From NCBI GenBank assembly GCA_016931595.1, contig JAFGEN010000354.1, positions 1-50,420 of the forward strand: 50,420 nucleotides of DNA. The letters run 5' to 3'. Origin of the DNA: Candidatus Aminicenantota bacterium (lineage in GTDB: Bacteria; Acidobacteriota; Aminicenantia; Aminicenantales; UBA4085). Below are positions 15,119 to 22,581 of the stretch, piece by piece. Position 1 is the stretch's first letter. Every line of letters starts with the position of its first letter. The notes under the pieces are model-generated. The model saw only the letters and a program-made list of their open reading frames with translations. It did not search any database and was not told the origin of the DNA. The position numbers were made by a program, and so were the translations under genes.

Positions 15119-16932
15119 GCGCGGATCAGCGCCCGGAGGGCGGCCAGCAGTTGATCATCGTCGGCCTGGTCGCGGACCGTCAGCCGGACGAAGGGCCGGC
15201 CGCTAAAGCCGAGCTTGCCCGAAGCGTCCTTGATCAGGATGTCGAACTCGTTGAGCAGGATTTCTGACAATCCGGCCGGGGTCCAGGGTGGAAGTATTTC
15301 GCAGAGAACGTAATTGGCGTGAGACGGCAGGGCGCGGAGATACGGGATGTCCCGGAGTCCCAGGATGAACCGTTCCCGCTCGAGGACGATCTGGCGGCAG
15401 GCCGAACGGAAATCATTCCGGTGCTTGTCGATGACTTGGAGGAAATGCTCGGCGGGCGAGTTGATGTTCCAGATCGAGACTTCATTCCTGATGCGCCGGA
15501 GAAGGTCCAAGTCGGAAGAGGCGATGATTCCCAGGCGAAGTCCCGGCACGCCGTAGGATTTGCTGATGCTCTTGACCGCCGTGAGATTGGGCAGGCGGTT
15601 GAGCAGGTCGGGCTCGATCAGGGAATGGTCGTCCGAGCCGTCTGCGAAATCCAGGAACGATTCATCATAGATCAGCCGGATCTTCTTCTCGGCCAGGCCT
15701 TCGGCCAAGCGGACGGCATCCTGCCGGGGAATGAAGTTACCCGATGGATTGTCGGGATTGATGAGGATGAGGGAGGAGACCTGTTCCCTGGAACAAAAAT
15801 CCAGAAGATCGTCGGCGGTATAGCGGAAGTCGGGACGGGAAGGCGCAAACGGCTTGATGTTCTCCGGTCCGGCGCAGGCCCGGTATTCGTCGAACGTCGG
15901 GACCGGGATCCCGACCGGACCCTCGTCCCCCCGGAAGAGCGCCTTGATCAGCTCGCTGGCGCCGTTTCCGACCAGGATATGCTCGGGAGAGATCTCGAAC
16001 ATCTTGGCCGCCAGAAGATTCTGCACGTTCTGGCCCGAGGGATAATTGGCCACCAGCGTCGGAAAGCTCCGGGCCATCTCGGCGAACATCGCCGGCGTCG
16101 GGAAATAGGGATTGACGAGATAGCAGTAGTCCTTGAGCTTCGGGAACCGCCAGTACCCTCCGTAGCGGGCATGGAGGGCCTTGACCTTGGGTTCCCCCTT
16201 GGCGAAGAGGGCATGGGCGATATCCAGGTCCTGGAGATCGTCGATCTCGTACCAGAGGCGGCCGCTGACGTCCAGGGCCTTGAGCGCCCCGCGGTCGATG
16301 AAGGTCAACAGCTTGAAGACTTCCTCGTAATATTCGTTCAAGCCCTTGGCCTTGATGTAGACATCCAGGAAGGGGAAAAACTTGTCCCGGCAGAAGGCCC
16401 GGGAGAGCTTGTAGATGTTGACCGTCTTGTAATATTGGGCCAGTTCGGACTCGACCATCTCCTTCTTCCCAAGGAAGCAGGTGATGTCGTGGTCCTCCCC
16501 CAACCGGGTCACCGTCCCGTCCATCCAGGACTCGAACCGGGCGACGACGGCCACGTTCGGAGAGGGGTGGAGGACGGAGTCCCGGATGATGGCCGGCTCG
16601 AAGATCAGGTCGCTTTCCAGAAGGATCGAGTCATCCTCCTCCATGGCTTCGCGGGCCAGGAACAGCGAATAGATATTGTTCGTCCGGGCGTAATCGGGGT
16701 TGTGGACGTAGGAAACGGAAATCCCGGAGTAGGACGGACCCAGAACCTCCTGGAATTCGTCCGCCCCGTGGCCGGTGACAATCACGGCTTTCCGGATACC
16801 CTGGGCTGCCAGCGCATCCAGGGCGTATTCGATCAGACGTTTCCCGTCGATTTTCACCATGCACTTGGTCGAGTTTCGGGTCAATTCGCCCAGCCGCTTG
16901 CCCATACCGGCGGCCAGAATAATGGCTTGCAT
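15115..16932 (-). CDS. Fused nucleotidyltransferase and PLP-dependent aminotransferase/decarboxylase
   Basis: The 605-residue product has two enzymes in one chain. Residues 1-240 are a sugar-phosphate-type nucleotidyltransferase (ILAAGMGKRLGELT at 5-18; ESDLIFE near 106), resembling choline-phosphate and aminoethylphosphonate cytidylyltransferases. Residues 265-605 are a fold-type I PLP enzyme similar to HisC/CobD: NPDNPSG (392-398), YDES (422-425), and SISKSYGVPGLRLG with the PLP lysine at 458. The same architecture is known in FrbH (CMP transfer plus decarboxylation) and PntC (cytidylyltransferase plus transaminase) of phosphonate pathways. No PEP mutase is nearby, so the substrate may be a phosphate ester such as O-phosphoserine. 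GAGGT precedes the ATG. The overlapping CDP-alcohol phosphotransferase is the likely next step. Confidence 0.8.
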   Translation of the reverse strand: MQAIILAAGMGKRLGELTRNSTKCMVKIDGKRLIEYALDALAAQGIRKAVIVTGHGADEFQEVLGPSYSGISVSYVHNPDYARTNNIYSLFLAREAMEEDDSILLESDLIFEPAIIRDSVLHPSPNVAVVARFESWMDGTVTRLGEDHDITCFLGKKEMVESELAQYYKTVNIYKLSRAFCRDKFFPFLDVYIKAKGLNEYYEEVFKLLTFIDRGALKALDVSGRLWYEIDDLQDLDIAHALFAKGEPKVKALHARYGGYWRFPKLKDYCYLVNPYFPTPAMFAEMARSFPTLVANYPSGQNVQNLLAAKMFEISPEHILVGNGASELIKALFRGDEGPVGIPVPTFDEYRACAGPENIKPFAPSRPDFRYTADDLLDFCSREQVSSLILINPDNPSGNFIPRQDAVRLAEGLAEKKIRLIYDESFLDFADGSDDHSLIEPDLLNRLPNLTAVKSISKSYGVPGLRLGIIASSDLDLLRRIRNEVSIWNINSPAEHFLQVIDKHRNDFRSACRQIVLERERFILGLRDIPYLRALPSHANYVLCEILPPWTPAGLSEILLNEFDILIKDASGKLGFSGRPFVRLTVRDQADDDQLLAALRALIRA

Positions 16933-16965
16933 CAGATGTACCTCGTCGTATTATGCGGGCGTATT

Positions 16966-16994
16966 ATCTTAGCGAAACCGTCCTATAAAAGCAA
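16966..16994 (-). promoter_or_regulatory. Promoter of the fusion-enzyme operon
   Basis: On the minus strand TTGCTT (16994-16989), 17 nt, then TAAGAT (16971-16966). Downstream on the same strand the sequence ATAATACG occurs twice (16967-16960 and 16954-16947), 13 bp apart, and may be a paired binding site. Confidence 0.4.
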
Positions 16995-17017
16995 AGGGAT
17001 TCGACCCCTCTCTGCTT
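16985..17017 (-). terminator. Intrinsic terminator of proS
   Basis: On the minus strand AAGCA and AGGG pair with CCCT and TGCTT across a short loop (about 17017-16990), with a small bulge, and the stem is followed by TTTTAT. The upper arm begins at the proS stop codon. Its 3' part overlaps the -35 of the next gene. Confidence 0.6.
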
Positions 17018-18468
17018 CAATATGCCCGTGCGAAATGGGCCGCGGCCACGGCCGGCTTTCCGCAACAGAGGCAGGGGCCATCCTGGGGGGAGTCGTCTCC
17101 CGGCAGGATGACCCGGATGGTGGCCATCGTCTCGGTCTTGATTTTGTCCTCGCATTCCGCCCCGCCGCACCAGGGACTGACGACGAATCCACGCGACGAT
17201 TCCAGAACCGACTTGAACTCATCGTACGCTTGGACCCGCCGGGTGTTGGCCGTAAGGAAGGTCCCGGCCTGGTCAAAAAGGACCGCCTGGATCTCATCCA
17301 GAAGGGCGGGAACCCGGACGGCCAAATCCGCCAGGGGGACGGCCTGCTTGGTCTTCAAATCCCGGCGGACGCAAACGGCCTGGCCGTTTTTCACGTCGCG
17401 GGGACCGATCTCGATCCGCAGAGGGATGCCGCGCATCTCATATTCTGAGAATTTCCAGCCGGGGGTGGCTTCCTCCCGGGCATCAAGCTGAACCCGGACC
17501 CCGGCCTTCCTCAAGGACTCGGCCGCGGCCTGGGCCGCCGGTAGGACCGTCGTCTTCCAGTCTCCGAACGGGATCGGGATGATGACAACCTGGACCGGGG
17601 CGATCCGCGGCGGGAACCGGAGCCCGGAATCGTCGCCGTGGACCATGATCAAGGCCCCGATCGTCCGGGTGGTCATTCCCCAGGACGTCTGCCAGACGTA
17701 CTGGAGGGTCTGGCTCTGATCCTCGAACTTGATGTCGAACGCCCTTGAGAAGTGCTGGCCGAGGTTGTGGGACGTCCCCATCTGGAGGGCCTTGCCGTCG
17801 GACATGAGCGCCTCGATGGCATAGGTCATCTGGGCTCCGGCGAACTTTTCCCGCGGCGTCTTGTGCCCGGCCAGCACCGGGATGGCCAGCTCCGTTTCGC
17901 AGAACTCCTTGTACATCGTCAGGATGGATAGGGTTTCCACCTCGGCTTCTTCGGCCGTGGCGTGGCAGGTGTGACCTTCCTGCCAGAGGAATTCCGTCGT
18001 CCTGAGGAAGGGCCGGGTGACCTTTTCCCATCGGACGATGTTGGCCCACTGGTTGATCAGGACGGGCAGGTCCCGCCAAGATTTGATCCATTTCGAATAC
18101 ATCGGCCCGATGACGGCTTCCGAGGTCGGACGGACGGCCAGCCGCTCCTCGAGCTCTTCCTTCCCTCCGACCGTGACCCAGGCGACCTCGGGGGCGAATC
18201 CCTCGACGTGTTCGGCTTCCTTCTTGAGGAAGCTCTCCGGAATGAATAGGGGGAAATAAGCGTTGACGTGGCCCAGGGCCTTGATCCGCCGGTCCAGCCT
18301 TTGCTGGATATTCTCCCAGACGGCATAGCCATACGGACGAATGACCATCATCCCCTTCATCGGGGTGTAGTCGGCCAGCTCGGCCTTTTGAACGATTTCC
18401 CCGTACCATCGGGAAAAATCTTCGGTTTTCGGAGTGATCTGCTTCACAAGGCGTTCGTTCGCGCTCAC
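17017..18468 (-). CDS. proS: Prolyl-tRNA synthetase, short archaeal/eukaryal-type
   Basis: ProS charges tRNA-Pro. The 483-residue length and the absence of the INS editing domain place it in the type 3 (archaeal/eukaryal-like) class, which many bacteria also have. Class II motifs are clear: RPTSEAVI, the motif 2 region FLRTTEFLWQEGHT, and the motif 3 region HGDDSGLRFPPRIAP. An anticodon-binding domain follows, then a C-terminal domain with two Cys clusters (PWCGGAECEDK and CLCCGKPA) and a terminal Tyr, as is usual for this type. The start is a GTG with GGGAG six bases upstream. It has its own strong promoter and terminator, so it is monocistronic. Confidence 0.97.
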   Translation of the reverse strand: MSANERLVKQITPKTEDFSRWYGEIVQKAELADYTPMKGMMVIRPYGYAVWENIQQRLDRRIKALGHVNAYFPLFIPESFLKKEAEHVEGFAPEVAWVTVGGKEELEERLAVRPTSEAVIGPMYSKWIKSWRDLPVLINQWANIVRWEKVTRPFLRTTEFLWQEGHTCHATAEEAEVETLSILTMYKEFCETELAIPVLAGHKTPREKFAGAQMTYAIEALMSDGKALQMGTSHNLGQHFSRAFDIKFEDQSQTLQYVWQTSWGMTTRTIGALIMVHGDDSGLRFPPRIAPVQVVIIPIPFGDWKTTVLPAAQAAAESLRKAGVRVQLDAREEATPGWKFSEYEMRGIPLRIEIGPRDVKNGQAVCVRRDLKTKQAVPLADLAVRVPALLDEIQAVLFDQAGTFLTANTRRVQAYDEFKSVLESSRGFVVSPWCGGAECEDKIKTETMATIRVILPGDDSPQDGPCLCCGKPAVAAAHFARAY

Positions 18469-18497
18469 GTTCGTCTCCCGGGGAAAAATGCTGGTTC

Positions 18498-18526
18498 ATT
18501 CTAGCTTCGGTCCGGCGTCCTGTCAA
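18498..18526 (-). promoter_or_regulatory. proS promoter
   Basis: On the minus strand a perfect TTGACA (18526-18521), 17 nt, then TAGAAT (18503-18498). The spacing to the GTG start leaves a leader of about 25 nt containing the ribosome site. Confidence 0.7.
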
Positions 18527-18595
18527 ATGGCAATCAAAAGGGAAAAGAGACGACGGCGGAAGGTGAGCGCCCGGACGGAGGATATCACCCTTTTT

Positions 18596-18618
18596 ATCAC
18601 CCTCAGGGGTGATTGACC
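18596..18618 (+). promoter_or_regulatory. Element ATCACCC-N9-ATTGACC upstream of the PilZ cluster
   Basis: ATCACCC (18596-18602) and ATTGACC (18612-18618) are separated by nine bases. The same two heptamers at the same spacing occur before the diguanylate cyclase gene (35795-35817). Here ATCACCC is also inverted as GGGTGAT (18607-18613) and repeated upstream at 18584-18590. TTGACC could serve as a -35, though no good -10 follows, as expected for an activator-dependent promoter. Confidence 0.5.
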
Positions 18619-18676
18619 CCCTTGACGCTTCCCGCGAAAATAGCCACGTCGATAGAAACCATAAGGAAGCGATGAC

Positions 18677-19039
18677 ATGGTGACAAAGATTCCGGCGGAC
18701 AACATGGACCTTCTGGGGCCGAAGAAGCAGGGCTTCACCTTCCCCCTGCCCACCCAGGTCGAAGGGCTGAACGCCAAGGGCCGGGACTTCTCCGAGGAAA
18801 CCGTCCTGACCTTCATCAGCCACGAGGGTTCCTCGTTCTGCCTGAAAAATCCAATCCAGGTCGGTTCCCGATTGAAAATGATCGTCGACCTCCCGGAACG
18901 GCTCGCCGACAATGTCCCCCTTAAGCTCGTCATCCGCGGCCGGGTGGCCAAAATCGAGGCCGTCTCGGGCGGCAACAGCGCCCAGCGGGTGACGCTCAAA
19001 TTCGACAGCAAATACATCATCAAGCCCGAGGACGCCTAA
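18677..19039 (+). CDS. PilZ-like protein, degenerate in c-di-GMP motif
   Basis: This 120-residue protein starts at the ATG at 18677 behind AAGGAAG. It has the strand pattern of a PilZ barrel: PLPTQVEGLNAKGRDFSEET, FISHEGSSFCL, VGSRLKMIVDLP, then LVIRGRVAKIE and QRVTLKFDSKYI. The second PilZ motif survives partly as Ser-His-Glu-Gly, but the first, with its paired arginines, is missing. It may therefore not bind c-di-GMP and may act as a partner or fold relic. One base separates its stop from the next PilZ-like gene. A conserved upstream element links it to the cyclase gene at 35914. Confidence 0.65.
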   Translation: MVTKIPADNMDLLGPKKQGFTFPLPTQVEGLNAKGRDFSEETVLTFISHEGSSFCLKNPIQVGSRLKMIVDLPERLADNVPLKLVIRGRVAKIEAVSGGNSAQRVTLKFDSKYIIKPEDA

Positions 19040-19040
19040 G

Positions 19041-19385
19041 ATGCCTGAAGACGGAGAAAAACCCGGCTCCCGGACATTCGAGATCGCCCTGCCCGCCCTG
19101 ATCCAAGGTTTAGATAAGGGCGAGCGCGAATTCGCCGAACAGACCGTGGTGTCAACCATCAACGCGGAGGAAGCCGTCGTCCTCCTTCGGTCGAAAGTCA
19201 AGCCGGGAGCCAAGATCCGCCTCTCGCTCCACATCCCCCGGACGTTCTTCCTGGAAAAGCCCCTGGACCTCAATCTGACCGGGACGATTTCGGAGATCCC
19301 CGCGCCGGAGAAGGGAGTCCGGGCGAAAGCGGCGGTCCGCGTCCGCCTGGACGATCGGTTCAGCATTCTCCCCGCCTCAGTATAA
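19041..19385 (+). CDS. PilZ-like protein, second degenerate copy
   Basis: The 114-residue product has the same strand order as the preceding gene (LPALIQGLDKGEREFAEQTVVS, VKPGAKIRLSLHIP, LDLNLTGTISEI, AAVRVRLDDRFSI), so the two are probably duplicates. Both c-di-GMP motifs are gone: there is no Arg-x3-Arg, and the usual Asn-x-Ser-x-x-Gly reads Ile-Asn-Ala-Glu-Glu-Ala. It follows one base after its neighbour and must be co-transcribed. A cytoplasmic regulatory or scaffold role is all that can be suggested. Confidence 0.6.
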   Translation: MPEDGEKPGSRTFEIALPALIQGLDKGEREFAEQTVVSTINAEEAVVLLRSKVKPGAKIRLSLHIPRTFFLEKPLDLNLTGTISEIPAPEKGVRAKAAVRVRLDDRFSILPASV

Positions 19386-19414
19386 GGAATCTCCGCGGCC
19401 GGTCCCCCTCTTTC

Positions 19415-19443
19415 TTGACTTCCTCATCTTCGTCGGATAGGAT
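19415..19443 (+). promoter_or_regulatory. Promoter of the pseudo-receiver regulator
   Basis: TTGACT (19415-19420), 17 nt, TAGGAT (19438-19443). It allows the regulator, canonical PilZ and coaE genes to be transcribed apart from the two degenerate PilZ genes. Confidence 0.6.
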
Positions 19444-19491
19444 TACCTCGAAATCGATGAACCCTCATTCTACGATTCAGGGGTCAACCCT

Positions 19492-20181
19492 ATGACAAAA
19501 AAAACCGCTCCGGCCCAAGCCGCCAAGAAGACCTCCGTTCTCCTGTATTGCCCCTCGGACCTGATCCTCGCCGGGATCCTGAAGTCCCTGGAAACCGACG
19601 AGCAGATCGAGGTTGTGGCGGTCGAGAAGGGAACCATCGATTCCTTCATGGGGGCCATCCGCCGCCTTCGTCCCCAGGTCATCCTGTTCACCAGCGCCGA
19701 AGCGATGCCCAACATGCGGGAGATCTGCAAGGCCATCCGGGACATCTCCCGGGACCAGATCAAGACGCAAATGCTGCTGCTGGGCAACATCCCCTCCCAT
19801 GAGGAAATCGTCAGCCTGATCAATGTCGGGGCCCGCGGTTATTTCGACCTGAACGACCCGTCCGGCCAACTGCCCGAGGCGGTCCGGGTTCTGGCCAAGG
19901 GCGAGATCTGGCTGCCCAGGGACAAGATGTCCAGCATCATGGATCGGATCATTTCCGTCGTCGGCCGGGAGATCAAGGAAAAGACGCTGGACCAGCTGAC
20001 GCCGACCGAGTTCCAGGTCCTCAAGCTCATCGGCCAGGGCAAGTCCAACGACGAGATCGCCACGACCCTGTTCATCAGCAAGAATACCGTCCGCTCCCAC
20101 ATTAAAAGCATCTACGCCAAACTCGACACCCACAGCCGTCTTCAGCTCGCTCTTTACGCGATCAATTCGGCTCTCTTCTGA
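19492..20181 (+). CDS. NarL/LuxR-type regulator with a pseudo-receiver domain
   Basis: The 229-residue product has a receiver-like domain (about 15-140) and a LuxR HTH (about 168-229; LTPTEFQVLKLIGQGKSNDEIA, then ISKNTVRSHIKSIYAKL). The receiver lacks every phosphorylation residue: the acidic pocket reads CPSD, the phospho-acceptor Asp is Thr67 (PQVILFTS), and the conserved Lys is Leu120 (GYFDLNDP). It should therefore respond to protein contact or a ligand, not to a kinase. It lies between two degenerate PilZ genes and one canonical PilZ gene, so PilZ interaction is an attractive idea but unproven. It has a strong promoter of its own. Confidence 0.85.
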   Translation: MTKKTAPAQAAKKTSVLLYCPSDLILAGILKSLETDEQIEVVAVEKGTIDSFMGAIRRLRPQVILFTSAEAMPNMREICKAIRDISRDQIKTQMLLLGNIPSHEEIVSLINVGARGYFDLNDPSGQLPEAVRVLAKGEIWLPRDKMSSIMDRIISVVGREIKEKTLDQLTPTEFQVLKLIGQGKSNDEIATTLFISKNTVRSHIKSIYAKLDTHSRLQLALYAINSALF

Positions 20182-20198
20182 TCACGAGGGAAAGGATC

Positions 20199-20591
20199 AT
20201 GGCCATGCGTACGAAATCCTCCGCCAAAGCCGCTGCCTCCCTCGTCTCCGCTCAAATCGCCCGGAGAAGAGAAGGCCGCTTCGAGATGCCCCTGTCGGCC
20301 GACGTCCGGGGGTCCCTTCCCCGCGGATCGACCTTCCAGGAAACGGCGAAAATCCGGAACATCAGCTCGACCGGCGCCTACCTCTACCTCCAGGCGGCGG
20401 TCATCGTCGGAACCAAGCTGACGCTGGCCATTTCGCTGCCGGCAAGAGCCACCGGCGGAAAGCCTCTCCGGTTGAAAATAGCCGGTTCCGTCGTCAGGAT
20501 GGAAAAGGCCCGCAAGACCTCCCGCAAGCTGGGCGTCGCCGTCCGGTTCGCCAGGGAATACCGGTTCGTCGCCGCGCCGACGCGGTCCTGA
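20199..20591 (+). CDS. PilZ domain protein with intact c-di-GMP motifs
   Basis: This 130-residue protein starts behind GAGGGAAAGG, 17 bp after the LuxR-type gene. The PilZ motifs are present: RREGRFEMPLSADVRG supplies the paired arginines and IRNISSTGAYLYL the Asn-x-Ser-x-x-Gly. A barrel follows (LTLAISLP, LKIAGSVVRM, LGVAVRF). The first 25 residues are an Ala/Ser-rich basic leader. It is the one member of this cluster that should bind c-di-GMP. It probably relays c-di-GMP levels to a partner, perhaps the co-transcribed regulator. Ten bases separate it from coaE. Confidence 0.82.
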   Translation: MAMRTKSSAKAAASLVSAQIARRREGRFEMPLSADVRGSLPRGSTFQETAKIRNISSTGAYLYLQAAVIVGTKLTLAISLPARATGGKPLRLKIAGSVVRMEKARKTSRKLGVAVRFAREYRFVAAPTRS

Positions 20592-20601
20592 CCCGGTTCG
20601 A

Positions 20602-21237
20602 ATGCTCCGCGTCGCCCTGACCGGAGGCATTGCCTCGGGGAAGTCTGTTGTCGCCGAAATCTTCCGACAACGCGGATTCCATCTTTTCTCGGCCGACCGC
20701 GCCGGCCGCGACTTCATGGCTCCCGGCGGCCCGGCATATTCCCCGATCGTCGAAAAATTCGGGCCGTCCATTCTGGCCGGCAACCAAACCCCCGGGGCCC
20801 CCATCGACCGGTCCGCCCTGGCCGCGATCCTCTTCTCCGACTCCGAAGCCAAGCGGTTCGTAGAGGGCGTGGTTCATCCGCTGACGATCGCAGCCATGAA
20901 GGCGGCGGCGGCCCGCCTGGAAGCCGAAGGCCGGACGGACGTCTTCGTGGCCGAATCCGCCCTGACCGTCGAAGCCGGCCTGGTCGAGGCTTTTGACCGG
21001 ATCATCGTCGTCCACTGCGACACGGAGACCCAAGTCCGCCGGCTGATGGACCGCGACGGAATCGGGCGCGAAGCGGCCCTGGCCCGGATCCGGACCCAGA
21101 AGCCGGTCGAGGAAAAGCTCCGGTTCGCCGATTTTGCCGTCGATTCGTCTGGGGAGATGGAAGAAACGATCGCCCGGGCTGAGGCCGTCGCCTCGCTTCT
21201 CTTGGATGAAGCCCGGGCCGGCCGGTTCAACCCTTAA
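20602..21237 (+). CDS. coaE: Dephospho-CoA kinase
   Basis: CoaE performs the last step of coenzyme A synthesis, phosphorylating the 3'-OH of dephospho-CoA. The 211-residue product begins with the P-loop VALTGGIASGKSVVAE and continues with SADRAGRDFMAPG, HPLTIAAMKAAAA and the lid/LID-type region RLMDRDGIGREAALARIRTQ, all standard. The length is normal. It ends in a stretch overlapping the convergent deoxyhypusine-synthase-like gene by 11 bp. It is probably co-transcribed with the PilZ/LuxR genes, a chance housekeeping passenger. Confidence 0.95.
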   Translation: MLRVALTGGIASGKSVVAEIFRQRGFHLFSADRAGRDFMAPGGPAYSPIVEKFGPSILAGNQTPGAPIDRSALAAILFSDSEAKRFVEGVVHPLTIAAMKAAAARLEAEGRTDVFVAESALTVEAGLVEAFDRIIVVHCDTETQVRRLMDRDGIGREAALARIRTQKPVEEKLRFADFAVDSSGEMEETIARAEAVASLLLDEARAGRFNP

Positions 21238-22138
21238 GGGCGGCGGCCAGGAGCGGAATCAGGATTTCGTGGGGTCCGACGAAGTAATATCCCTTTCCCT
21301 TTTTACCAAGCGGCCTCCGGACGACGTTTTCGGCCGGCCGGTAATGCTTGATGAAATCGAACACCGCCGTGGAGAATCCGTCCAGGCGGCCGCCCCCGTT
21401 GCGGATCAGGGAAACGGCCTTGAGGAAGACCTCGGGCAGAATGACGGCCGAACCGACATTGAGGAATATCCCTCCGCCGTCCAGCCGCCGGACTTCCCCG
21501 CAGAAAAGATGAAAATCGCGGAGCGATGCGGCCCCGATCGCTTCGCCGCTCGCCTCCGGATGCATGTGGATGATGTCGGTCCCGATCGCCACATGGACGG
21601 TGACTGGAATCCCCAGCTGGTGGGCGGCACCGAGAAGGCTCCACTTTTTGTAGGGGAAGCGGGAGCGGGCGATCATCCGGCCGACGGATTCGCCCAAGCC
21701 CCGGCCCTCGGCCGCACCCTCGACGATCGCCCGGTTCAGGAAAGTTCCCGTCTCGGCGGCCATCCCGAACCGCCCGTCCCGGATTTGGGCGGCGACGTCC
21801 TCGGAGGTCTGCCCGGCAAAGGCCAGCTCGAAGTCATGGATGATCCCGGCTCCGTTGAGCGCCAGTCCGCCGACCCACCCGTCCTTCATCAAATCGATGA
21901 GGACAGGGGACAGCCCGGCTTTGATGACGTGGGCTCCCATCGCCCACAAGATCGGTTTTTCCAACTTACGGGCTGTCCGAAGGAGCCCGGCGAATTCCTT
22001 GAAATCCCGCGCGGAGAGAAGACCGGGAAGTCCGGCCAGAAAATCGGAAAAGCTCCCGCCCCGGCGGGGCGGTTTGGCGAAATCGTCCAGGGTTACCTTG
22101 CTCGGCCGGGAGGCCAGCGGATAGGTCCGGATTTTCAT
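21227..22138 (-). CDS. Deoxyhypusine-synthase-like protein
   Basis: The 303-residue product carries motifs I associate with bacterial relatives of deoxyhypusine synthase: MGAHVIKAGLSPVLIDL (near 67-83), LNGAGIIHDFELAFAGQTSEDVA (near 93-115), and HVAIGTDIIHMHP near 180-192. This is a Rossmann-like NAD-binding fold. Deoxyhypusine synthase itself moves the aminobutyl group of spermidine onto eIF5A, which bacteria lack. Bacterial homologues may act on polyamines (homospermidine synthase type) or have other roles. No polyamine gene is nearby. It overlaps the HU stop by ATGA, so it is translated from the HU message. The family assignment rests on memory of motifs. Confidence 0.55.
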   Translation of the reverse strand: MKIRTYPLASRPSKVTLDDFAKPPRRGGSFSDFLAGLPGLLSARDFKEFAGLLRTARKLEKPILWAMGAHVIKAGLSPVLIDLMKDGWVGGLALNGAGIIHDFELAFAGQTSEDVAAQIRDGRFGMAAETGTFLNRAIVEGAAEGRGLGESVGRMIARSRFPYKKWSLLGAAHQLGIPVTVHVAIGTDIIHMHPEASGEAIGAASLRDFHLFCGEVRRLDGGGIFLNVGSAVILPEVFLKAVSLIRNGGGRLDGFSTAVFDFIKHYRPAENVVRRPLGKKGKGYYFVGPHEILIPLLAAALKG

Positions 22139-22416
22139 TGGGCTTTGGGCCCGAGGCTTTTCAGCTCCTGGCCGCAGCGGAACTTGATGCGTTTCCCCTG
22201 GGTGATATGAATCTGTTTCTGGCGGCGAATGTCGCGGCCATACCCGGTTTTCTTGGCCACAACCTTGAAGCTGCCGAAGCCCCGGATCTCGACTTTATGG
22301 CTTGCAGTCAGGGCTTCCTTCAAGGCCTCGAGGATTGCTTCCACGATTTCCAAGGACCTGGCCGCATTGAAATCCGTCTTCTTTTCAATCGCCAGGACAA
22401 TGTCGTTTTTTATCAT
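22135..22416 (-). CDS. HU/IHF-family DNA-binding protein
   Basis: This 93-residue protein matches HU in length and layout: an N-terminal helix pair (MIKNDIVLAIEKKTDFN, LEIVEAILEALKEAL), then VEIRGFGSFKVVAKKTGYGRD, where the arm begins, and a basic arm region ending RIKFRCGQELK. HU proteins bend DNA and compact the nucleoid. The usual arm RNP is replaced by variants (RDIRRQKQI), which may alter binding. It has a near-consensus promoter and AGGAG six bases before its ATG. It is coupled to the deoxyhypusine-synthase-like gene. Confidence 0.92.
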   Translation of the reverse strand: MIKNDIVLAIEKKTDFNAARSLEIVEAILEALKEALTASHKVEIRGFGSFKVVAKKTGYGRDIRRQKQIHITQGKRIKFRCGQELKSLGPKAQ

Positions 22417-22438
22417 GGAGGGCTCCTCGAGAGACTAA

Positions 22439-22467
22439 AGATTAATTTTTCGCCGGGGAAATGTCAA
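22439..22467 (-). promoter_or_regulatory. Promoter of the HU gene
   Basis: On the minus strand TTGACA (22467-22462), 17 nt, TAATCT (22444-22439). It is divergent from the SPOR promoter, with only 9 bp between the two -35 boxes, so one bound protein could affect both. Confidence 0.65.
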
Positions 22468-22476
22468 GCTGTTCGA

Positions 22477-22505
22477 TTGACTTACCGGAAGGTCCTTTTT
22501 ATAAT
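22477..22505 (+). promoter_or_regulatory. Promoter of the SPOR-domain gene
   Basis: TTGACT (22477-22482), 17 nt, and a perfect TATAAT (22500-22505). This is among the closest matches to the sigma-70 consensus in the window. Confidence 0.72.
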
Positions 22506-22581
22506 GAAATCAACATGAAGAGGGCGGAGCGGGACGGGTTTGTTCCAGCCCGGCCGCAGTCCGCCCGGAGGACGTGAGAGC

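Noticed and set aside
16947-16967. Direct repeat CGTATTAT x2 as a mobile-element target duplication
   Set aside because: The copies are only 13 bp apart with no element between them; a regulatory role for the neighbouring promoter is more likely.
15319-17448. A 709-codon plus-strand frame
   Set aside because: It is antisense to the fusion enzyme and the end of proS, both of which carry clear family motifs. It has no recognisable domain.
18584-18613. ATCACCC/GGGTGAT hairpin as a terminator
   Set aside because: No T-run follows the stem on either strand, and the region lies between divergent promoters, so no transcript ends there.
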